Shown here: in pieces, positions 34,767-45,000 of the stretch
How positions within the stretch are numbered: the first letter of the stretch is position 1
Layout: each line of letters opens with the position of its first letter
Assembly: GCA_902793195.1 (NCBI GenBank)
Contig: CADBCS010000013.1
Span: forward strand, 1 to 64,000
Reading direction: 5' to 3'
Source: an uncultured Coriobacteriaceae bacterium
GTDB lineage: Bacteria > Actinomycetota > Coriobacteriia > Coriobacteriales > Atopobiaceae
Length of the DNA stretch: 64,000 bases
Made by a program: the position numbers and the translations under genes
Notes under the pieces: generated by a model
Seen by the model: the letters and a program-made list of their open reading frames with translations, nothing else
Database searches by the model: none
Told to the model about the DNA's origin: nothing

Positions 34767-35615
34767 TCAGCCGCTTGCCTCGCGCGGCCTGTGTGCCACG
34801 CATATTCCTGTCAGGGCATTGAGTGCCACGCAGATGGCCAATGCCCAGTGGTATACCGGCAGGTTGAGCGTGCTGACGTCGCGCACGGCGTAGCCGGCCA
34901 TGGCAGCCGAACAATCCCCTCGAATCAGCATCGAGCATACAAAGACGGTGACCATCATCTGCGTCTGCTCGATGATGCTGCCAATTCCGTAGAACTTGGA
35001 GCGTACGAGGCGCCGCTCCTCGGGGACGATGCGCTCGTCGTCGAGGAAGGTCGCAAACGACTCCGCATTCCCCATGGTTACCAGCATCGACGTGAGGCCC
35101 GCTGTCGCGACGTAAAGCTGCGGGACAAGCAACCCACACGATACGATCGCGGCACCCACGATGCATCCCACCTCGTATTGCCTGGGGGAAAACACACTTG
35201 CAATCAGTGGTATGGCGAGGGTGGCAGCCGCGGCACCGGTGCCAATGGCAACGTACACGATGCCGAGCCGGTCCGAGTCGCCAACCGACGTGAGGGTGAA
35301 GAGCGAGAAGACGTACAGGAAGTTGGTCATGGCGCCATACCAGAGTGTATGCCAGGAATGGATGCGATAGGGCGAATTGCGATGGGGTGCGTCCAGAACG
35401 AGCATGAGCACGAGGGCAATGGGCAGCAGCGCGACGAACCATATGCTTGCGGTCTGCCGAAACAGGCGAACGCAAAGCGTGAGCGCAAGAACGCTCACGG
35501 CAAAGAGCGCAGACTCCCGTGATCCTTGGTCGTTCACAATCATGTGAGCTTCTCCATACGGGTTCTTGTCTCGAAGCCGCGTCACGTATACAAGCGAGGC
35601 AAGAACCAGGGCCAT
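34767..35615 (-). pseudogene. Polytopic membrane protein, probably truncated at its N-terminus
   Basis: Not recognised beyond being an integral membrane protein. The 282 residues contain about eight hydrophobic helices (for example ALFAVSVLALTLCVRLF, SIWFVALLPIALVLMLVL, IVYVAIGTGAAAATLAIPLI, VYHWALAICVALNALTGICV). The first ATG has no ribosome site, and the sequence just upstream is the dispersed 25-bp repeat, suggesting the 5' part was lost at that junction. The layout resembles the membrane half of LuxR-type MFS-fused regulators common in Coriobacteriia, but no DNA-binding domain follows; that comparison is inference. It may still be expressed as a shorter protein. Confidence 0.5.
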
Positions 35616-35622
35616 CAAAGGT

Positions 35623-35647
35623 GTGCCACGAAGTGGGTTTGGTGATG
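35623..35647. repeat. Dispersed 25-bp repeat, copy 2
   Basis: GTGCCACGAAGTGGG followed by TTTGGTGATG, one mismatch from the copy at 30166. It adjoins the truncated membrane protein gene. Between here and 35829 no gene is seen. Confidence 0.7.
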
Positions 35648-35828
35648 CGCAAGTCTTCTTCCCCAGGATTCCCGCCGAGTTGATTAGGGCGTTTGGAAGT
35701 CGGGCTGCCTTGGACCTGGGGCAACTCCGAGCGGCATCGGGGCGGGCGAAACTGCCGCGCCCGCCGGATTGAGCGTGAGGCAGACCCAACGTCTGACGGG
35801 GATATCCCCCGGGACCATATCGAGGGTC

Positions 35829-35900
35829 GGCAGGGATTGAACGAAAAACACGTCCCCCGTTCCAGGCAGGGATTGAACGAAAAACACGTCCCCCGTTCCA
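35829..35900. repeat. Tandem 36-bp repeat, two identical copies
   Basis: Two perfect head-to-tail units (35829-35864, 35865-35900) beginning GGCAGGGATTGAACG and ending CGTTCCA. The core is shared, inverted, with 19116-19141. Confidence 0.85.
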
Positions 35901-35942
35901 TATCCATCTAGCTGCAGCTTTTCGCACCGTCGAAAACCAACT

Positions 35943-35972
35943 TTCTGCAAGAGGTGATTTTGTTCGTATAAT
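35943..35972 (+). promoter_or_regulatory. Putative promoter of the giant surface protein gene
   Basis: TTCTGC, 18-base spacer, TATAAT, ending 37 bases before the start codon. Confidence 0.5.
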
Positions 35973-36009
35973 CAAACAGTGTAGGCAGCTGCCCAAATGA
36001 GGAGCCACC

Positions 36010-39000
36010 ATGAATAGACGTACCCCAGCTCTTGCACCCACCATCTTCCTGCTTGCTCTGTGTGCCTGCCTGTTGTCGCTGCCTCGCCCGGCATATGCCG
36101 CATCCATGGTGGACCTCAGCGTGGACGGCGCGAAATCCTACCCCAACTCGCTCGCCGATTTGCAAAAGGCACTCAAGGCGGCGGGCGGCAAGAACAAGAC
36201 GGTGGTCATCGATTTCAACCAAGACGTATACGGCGACCCCTTGGAGTTGCCAAAGAAAACCACGATAACGATCAATCTCAACGGCCACACCATCAACCGC
36301 AACCTCACCTCGCCAGACTCGTCGGGTCACGCCATGCTGGTGGAGAGCAACTCAAGAGTTACCATAAACGGTGGAACCACCACTGCGCAAAAGCAGGTAA
36401 AGGCATGGAACCCCAACGGTACGACGACGTGGCGAACCCTCACCGTGAGCGGTCTGATAACTGGTGGCTACAGCACCAACAAGAGCGGTGGCATCTACCT
36501 GGAGAGCGGCGCGCGCCTGACGCTCAACAACGTGACTATCGCCGGCTGTCGCGCGGAGCAAAAGGGCGGCACGGATGGCTACGGAGGTGGCATCTGGGCG
36601 GGCGGATCCGACGTCACCGTCGCGCTTAACAACTCCAACGTGAGCTACAACTACGCATACAACGACGGTGGTGGCATCGCCAGTACGTCCAAACTGTTCA
36701 ACCTGTTCATGAGCAACTCAAGGGTGGCCAACAACTTTGCCCGACGCGACGGGGGTGGCATCGCCCTCAAGGCGTCCAAGGCTACCGTAACCGGCGACGC
36801 GAACACGACGGTTGCCAACAATTCCTGCGGTGACGAGTACGGCGGCGGCGTGTACGTAAACGAGACGTCCGTGTCCGTCAGCGGCTTTACCGTGGAGCAT
36901 AACCAAGCCAAGTACGGCGGCGGCGTGGCGACGCGCAACCACTCCATCACGCTCTCGTTGCTCAACATCCACGACAATACGGCCAAGTACGGCGGCGGCG
37001 TGTACATTGGCGACTTCACCAATGTCGCGAGCACCGCAACCGACTCCATGGGCGGCTGCACCATAACCAAGAACAGTACGACAGAGGATCGCACGTGGGG
37101 CAGGGGCGCAGGCGTCTATGTGGTCGGCAGCGGCAGGGGATGGCTCGTAAAGAGCTTCTCTTTGGAAATCGGCGGCAAGACCATCATCAAGGACAACGGC
37201 TCTGGGTCCGGAAACCTCATCATGGGCTCTACCGGCGTGCATCCCAACTTTACGCTTACTGGCGACTCCGACGTATACATGGGATACGAGACCATCACCG
37301 AAGATGCCGTCCAGGTGACGCACGACCGCCTCAAGGGCCCCAACTGCATTCGCTATCTTAAGGCCGAGAATCTTGGGTATCACTTTACCTACCATCCCAG
37401 CGGCAGCAAGCGCAAGATCTTCTATGTCAAGAACGGCAAGGACGACGCAGAGAAGTACGGCACGACCTATGGGGAGCGGCAAACGGTGGACAGGATCGCG
37501 TCGGCTGCCGCAGCGCCCAGAACCGATGGCAAGACCTACAAAGGCTATCCCGTAACGCGCGGCTACGTGCGATTCCCGAGCGGCGTGGAAGAGGAAGTTG
37601 ACCTCGCGACGCCGTTCTTCTATTCGGACGGTTACTTCTTCGACGACCCCGAGGTCTACAACCCCCACCTGGCCACCGCGTCCATGTGCATGGCCATGAG
37701 CGGGTTCTACCTCAATTCCGGCAACAAGAACCAAGCGGACGGCTACATAAACAAGCACGCCTCGGCGCGTCAGTTTATGGCCGACATCGGCTGCGACGAC
37801 CAATCGACCTACGTCAACGACTTCAACGTGCAGAAGCCGGGCATCGACACCATTGGCGTGACCATCTCCCACAAGGAGCTCAAGCACGAGGACGGCACGG
37901 GTTCGGACCGCTATCTCATACCGGTGGCCATCCGCGGTTCCAACTACGAGGCCGAATGGACCAGCAACGTTACGCTCAACAAGGCCACAGACGTACCGGG
38001 TGGCGAGGCCGCGGGCTTTGCGAGCGCCGCGAACAAGGTGTACAAGGAAATCCGCTCCTACATGCAGCGCCACAACATCCCGGCATACAAGGCCCGGTTT
38101 TGGGTGGCGGGATACTCGCGCGCGGGCGCCACGACCAACCTCGTCTGCAAGCGCCTTATCGACAATCTGTCCGCGGGCCAGGCGAAGGTGTTCGGCTATC
38201 CCATGGAGGCTCCGCAGGGTGGCGCGAACGCAACGGGCATCGACGACAGAAACTACTTCTCGATTCACAACGTAATCAACCAGGCCGACCTGGTGCCGCT
38301 GGTGGCGCCCTCGGCCATGGGCTTCAAGCGCTACGGCGTGGATCACTACATCCCGGGCACGAACGCATCGACCCCTGAGCTCGTGGAGAACGACGCGGTA
38401 ACGCGCGCAGGCGTCGGCGGTCCCAACAGGCGCTACCTGTATGCCGACAACATCCCCATATACAGCAACGACAGCAACTATGGCAACGAGGGTGCAATTG
38501 CGCAGCTCAAGGCCATAGACCCCAACATAGTGTTCGATGACTACTTCGCCACGTGCAGCATGGACTTCGTTCCGTCGCCGAGCATATTCGAGAAGCCCAC
38601 CGGCAAGACGGTGGTGTATGAGGAGCAATTCCTGCGGGACTTCCTCAACGAGCTGCAGGTGGCGGCGATTTCGAATCGCGACTCTTACGCAAGCGACCTC
38701 GAGCCCACGTTCCGTACGGTTATGGGCATGCTTTTCGGCATGGAGCCTAGCAGGACCAAGGCGTTCATGGATCGGGCCTCCACGACGATGAACCGCTTTG
38801 ACATGCTGTTCGCGTCTTGGGACGAGCACAGCATGTTCCGCATATGGTATTCGCTCATCGGCGATTGGAACAAGTCGAGCGCCGCCAAAAAGAAGGAGTA
38901 CACCGACTACATCTACAAGAAGCTCAAGGAGACGGACGCGCTCGACGTGCTCACCAAGGAAGAGCGCGCCAAGTTCGACGCCGCCTGGCCCAAGCTGCTC

Positions 39001-42000
39001 GACTTCATCATGCGCGTATTGGACCGCGACTACAACACCAAGAGCTACGATACCGCAAAGATGATGATGCTTGGTACCTTTGGGTACAACACGTCGCGCA
39101 TCATGGCCAATCACTATCCCGAGATCACGTTGGCGTGGCTGCGTACGTACGACGATTTCTACACCAACGAGCGCACGGCAACGGCCATACAGAACGCCCC
39201 GTCCGTGTCGACGCCCTCGGCAAGCGTGGGCAAGACGAACCTCAAGGGCGGCGGACAGGTCAACGAAATCCCCAGCGGAAAGCAGACGGTGACGCTGGAC
39301 GTGACCAACGCAACGGGCGAGGCCATCTACTACAAGATGTCTGGTGCCAAGACGTCGGCCAACACCTGCAAGAACGGCTATGACATCTATCGTGGCGGCA
39401 TCGACCTGGGCAGCGTCGCGAAGGACGATACGTATACCATTACGGCATATGCCATCAGCTATGGCACCAAGAGCCCGGAGGCTACGTACCAGATCAGCGT
39501 CACGGGAGCCCTGCATAAGGTCAAGGTGTACAACGAGTACAACGCGCGCCTTAATCGGAAATCCGAAACCTATGAGTGGTCGGAGGGGACGCAGCAAGAG
39601 GTCGAGGCCAAGGAGACCGCGGAGCGGCAGCTCGACAGCTGGAGGGTGTGGGACGAGAAGGGCCGAGACGTTACGAGTCAGGTGCTGGGCGACCAGCAAA
39701 TGAGGAAGAAGACGGCCACGTTCACCATGCCTGCGGGTGGGCAGTACGGCCTCTCCCAGGACTACAAGCTCACCTTCTCGGCATCGTTCAAATGGAAGAC
39801 CAGAGAGTACCCCAAGCATACCTTTACGGTTAAGGTCGGCAGCAGCACCGAGACGTTCCAAGCGGCGGAAAACCAGACCTTCAAGTACGACGCGACCAGC
39901 AAGATTCCGGCGGGCAAGCATTTCAAGGAGTGGAAGGTCACCGACCAGGCTGGCGCCGACGTCACGAGGTTCATGAGGCCCGGATACCGCAACAGCAGGA
40001 CCGAGGACTTCGTGTGGGGGTCAAAGAGCAAGCCCAACCTGTACTGCGAGGTAACCGGCAACAATCAGACGGTCAGCCAAACAAACGAGCCGAGGGCATA
40101 CACCTTCGCCCAGGGCTACAACCTTACGTTTGAGGCGGTGCTCGAAGACGTTGCCACGGTTGACGCCATCAAGATACGGGGCGTCGGCGAGGCGGCGTCC
40201 GGCGCAAACAAGGCGACGATCGAGTATTACGCGGGCTCGAACAAGGTACACGAGCTCAGGCAGTACGCGATCTGGAAGAGCAGCCAAAGCACGGCGAGGA
40301 ACGAGGACGCCACGGTTACCACTACGACCACCTACAAAGCCATGCTCAACTGTCCCGTGGTGCCGGGAAAGCCGTTTGTCGCCGACGACGAGGCTATGAA
40401 GGTGGAGGCCGAGGTCGGCGGCGTGCTCAACAAGGAGGGGTACAAGGTCGAGTGGAGTCGCCAGGGCGACGGTGCCATGCAGGTGACCATAACCAAGGTG
40501 GAGACCCGCACCACGGGCATGCCCACGTTTGCGTATAGCATCACGGCCAACGCATGCGACAAGAACGACGCCGACCGCAACGTGCTGAGCGAGGGAGGCC
40601 AGGAGCTCACCAGCACGCAAACGCTCAATGCGGACGCCGATGGCGTGCTTTGGTTCGTCAACGGGCCGGATGTGCGTGGCGGCAGGTTCTGTGGTTACGA
40701 GGCCGCCACGGACTCCGGTTTGGAAAAGACCAACGCGAACGATCCCTACGACAACACCTTCAAGGTCGTGGACAAAACCAAGCCGCTTACGGTCAACATG
40801 CTGTACGTGCCCGAGATCTCCCAGATCGAGGTCGCAAAGTTCCCGCAGCCGGTGACGGGCGAGCCGCTGGCGAGCAAAGACAGCGAGGGGATCGACCTCA
40901 CGTGCGTCGTCGATGAGGGCTCGGCGTTTGCGGGTGCGTTCAAGACGCAGGTAACGAGCCTCGACTGGCAGCCGACACCGGGTGCGGACCAAAAGGCGGC
41001 GGGTGACACGGCATACGTCGCCGAGCTGGAGCTGGCGTGCATTGATGAGGACGACGGGCCGTACGAGTGCGCCTTCGCGCTGGGCGGCGTGTCGGTCTCC
41101 ACGGGTTCCGAGCATCCCGCCTTCGAGTCCGCCTCGTTCGATTCTGCGACGGGCAAGCTGTGCCTGTACCTCAACAAGACAGAGCGTGACACCAAACACA
41201 AGGTGACGGTGGTTGACTGCCAGAAGGACGACACGGCCGAGGACGCAAAGGCCAAGACCTACTCGTGGAACGAGGGCGAGGCCAAGAGCGTTACGGCCAA
41301 GAGCTACGACGTCTTCGCGTTTAGTGGTTGGAACGTGACCGACGGCACGCACGACGCCAAGGAGGCCATGGGGCTTACCGACGATGACCTCAAGCAGCAA
41401 ACGCTCGCGTTCGTTATGCCAAACAAGGGCGGCACTCTGGGCGACGGCTACGAGTTGCACCTCGAGGCGAGCTATGTGCCCAAGGCCAGCGGCCTGCGCG
41501 CGATCATCGCCGAACCCACGGGCACCGCGCTTGCGGATACGGCCCAAATCAAATGGAGGGCCACGGAGGAGAGCGAGCAGCGCACGGTTACGGTGCCGGT
41601 GGCTTGGGGTGCGAGCGTTCAGTCCGGCGGCGACCAAACCGACTTGTGTACGTACACGGCCACCATGCGCCTGGATGCGGCCGCGGCGGCGGAGTTCACA
41701 CCTGGCGACCTCACGGTTGCGGCGGGGCGGTCCGACGCCGAAGACTACGCAAACGTGACGACGGCCTATAGCCGCAACGCCGACGGCAGCATGACGGTGA
41801 GCGTAACGTTTGCACCCATCCAGACGGCTGCGAACAAGGAAGACGTAACCATCGAGGCGTATGACGCCAACGCCGGCAGCAAGCTTGCGTCGGTGAGCGA
41901 CACAACGCTGACGGTCTCGTGGGACATGGACGACAACGGCGCGTTCGAGCTGCTTCCGCCGGCCATGGACGGCGCGGCCTTTGTTGGCTGGGAGGTGCCG

Positions 42001-45000
42001 GACAATTCCAAGGTCGAGCGCATAGGCACGACGGGCAGCAGGTTTAGGCTCAAAGATGCCGTCGCCGGAGACCCCTGCAACGTGCGTGCGTTGTATGTGC
42101 CCGAGGTCACCTCGGTAACCATAGCCGGCGTCGCCGCGCCCGTGGCCGGGCAGCAGCTCACCGAGCTGTCGAACAACAACGTAACGGCAACCCTGGGCTT
42201 CTCGGATGCGACCAAGACGCTGTTTGGCGAGAACGCCCTGCCAGGTGGCGCGGACGCCACGTCACGCATAAGGGTAGCGAACCTTGCGTGGACGCCCGAG
42301 GCGGCTGGCAATGAGGCCGACTTCGAGACGGCCTACACGGCGGCGGCGAAGGTCGTTGCGCGTCGCGTCAAGATGAAAGGCGGTCAGGAGGTGGAGGACG
42401 GCGTCTGGCGCTTTGTGTATGCGAGGGGAGCGAGCGTGCGGGCGGACGGAGCCTCGACCACACGCCTGAATGCCGCCGCAGACACCGCCGTTCTGCACTT
42501 CCCGCAAACGGGACGCGACAAGTACCACCAGGTGAACATCGCAAGGAGCACGTACAACACGAACGGTGAGGAGTACGTAACGAGCTGGCACGAGGGCAAC
42601 ACGTACGTCGTTACGGCTCGCGGCATCGACGACAAGCTGTTCTTCGGCTGGACGATCGTGGACGGGAGCGGTGCGGACGTTGCTACCGGGCTGGGTCTCT
42701 CTGCAGACGACCTCAAGAGCGAGACCATCCGCGTTACCATGCCGACCTACGTGGAAGGCGGAGCCTTTGCCAAGGACTACCGCCTTGCGATTGCGGCCAA
42801 CTACGCCGACAAGCTCAACGCGATAACCGCCACCGTGCCGCAGCCCGCCCTCGATGCCGAGCAGCTACCCACCAAGGCCACGCTCACGTGGGGAGAAGGG
42901 CAGGACCAGACCGCCGAGGTCGACCTCTGGTGGGATTGCGAAAGCGAGGTCACGGAGGGCGAGGGCAAGACCGTTACCGAAAGCTACACGGCCGCCATGC
43001 AACTCGACGCCCAAAGGGGGCAGGCGTTTGCGCGTGCCGTGACCGTTACGGGCGCCACCACTTCCGTCGACGGACCGCAGGTTAGGGAGAACGGCGCCAC
43101 GTGGACTTGGAATCCCGATGGCAGCGCCACCATTACCGTGGCGTTCGACCCCATCGTCACCCACGTGGAGGCGCGCAGGGTCGTGGTACAGGCCTGCGAC
43201 GTCAACACGTCCGAGCAAGCAAAGGTCGCGGGTACGGAGGACGAGGAACTCACCCTGCCCGTGGACGGGGAGAACACGTTTGCAGCCTACGCACCCGAGG
43301 TCGCAGGCGCCGAGTTCGTTGACTGGGTCGTGCCCGACAAGGTTGCGAAGGTGAATGCGCCCCAACCAGATTCGCAGCATGGCGCCGACGCCTTGGAGGA
43401 TGGCCGTGCGGTGGGCTTCTTCCAATTCGAAGGCGATGCACCCGCCGGCGCTACGTACACCATAAAGGCGCTGTACAAGCCCGTGGTCGACGTCGTCCAG
43501 ACCGTGTTTGCCGCACCGAAGGCCGGCCAGGCGATGGCCACGAAGGACGACGCGACCGCCAACTTTACGCTGCAGAACGACGGGTTCTCTCCCGTGACCG
43601 TTGCGGTAGGCGCGCTTGCGTGGGATCCCGCTGCCGAGGCGGGCGGCACGGCTGCCTACGGCAGGAAATACGACGCGACGGTAACGCTTGCGCCTGCCGA
43701 GGGCAAGCAGTTCGCATATGCCGACGACCTGCTGCCCGACTACGAGGTAGCGGGGGAGGGTGACGAGGACGACGCGGCCATGGTGGAATACGCCGTGGAG
43801 GACCCCGCGCACACGATGTACGTGAGCTTCTACCAAACGGAGACGCCTGGCCTGCAGAGGATTGTGGATTCCTATCCCATAGTTGCCACCAACGACAAGA
43901 ACAGCGCGGCAGTCCTCAAGCTGCTGCTTCCCACTCAGGTGGACATTGAAGTCGTGGGCAACGCCACAAAGAAGGCGAACGTGACCTGGGACGACCCCGT
44001 TTGCGACGAAGACGGAGGCAAGGCATACGAGTCCTTCTGGTATGCCGAGGGCACGATCACGCTGCCCGACGGCGTGACCCTTCCCGACGACGCGTCGCCG
44101 GATGCCCTTAGGGTGTGCGTTCCCATATACGTCATGGCCTCCGACACCCTCAACCTGCTCGACGTGGAGCAGCCAGCCGACCTTACGGACGTGGACCCGA
44201 ACAGCGACATAGCGCAGCAGCTGCCTGCCACCACGACCCTCACGATGGAGGACGGCGTGCAGGAGGACGTTGCGGTCGAGTGGGGCGAACCCACGCTCGT
44301 GGAAGACGGCGAGGATATGAGCGAATCCGTCTGGACGGTAACGGGTGCGGTAAAGACGCCGCTGCCGAGCTGGATCGTCAACCCCGAGGGCGCGGGTCAC
44401 GTGGACCTTACGCTCGCCCTCAACGCGTATGTAAACCCGCCCGACCGTCAAAGGGAGCCGGCTGATCCGCCCTACGCCACGCTCGACGATGGCATATTCG
44501 ACCTCTCGCAGGTAATCTATCTGGACGCCCACAATCCGAATGCGCGCATCTACTACACGACCGACACGGGCGCCGGCCTCGCGGACTTCGAGGAGTACGT
44601 GCCCGGCACCCCCATCTACCTGGATCGCACGACGGTCGACGAGGACAGCCTGATGGCGATACAGGCATACGCCACCGAGGAGGGCAGGGACCCAAGCGAG
44701 GTCGTGTCGTACCTGTACATGCTCGACGAGGCCATAGACGTCCCGGAGGGCATGGAGCTTGTGTACAACGGCGAAGAGCAGCTGGGCGTGTGGAGCGGTG
44801 ACGACTATGCGCTCATGGGCCCCAGTTCCGGCTCTCGCATCGACGAGTACGGCGATGCCGTGGCGACGAGCGCGGGCACCTATACCGTGCGTGCTCACAT
44901 CGCGGACGGTCTGCAGTGGCAGTTGGGCGAGCCCGACGAAGAGGGCAACGCCGAGACGACCACTGACGACCAGACGGTTACCTTCAAGATTCTGCCCGCT

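Noticed and set aside
35566-35772. 68-residue plus-strand frame across the dispersed repeat
   Set aside because: It is antisense to the membrane protein gene in its first part and includes the repeat; no start signals.
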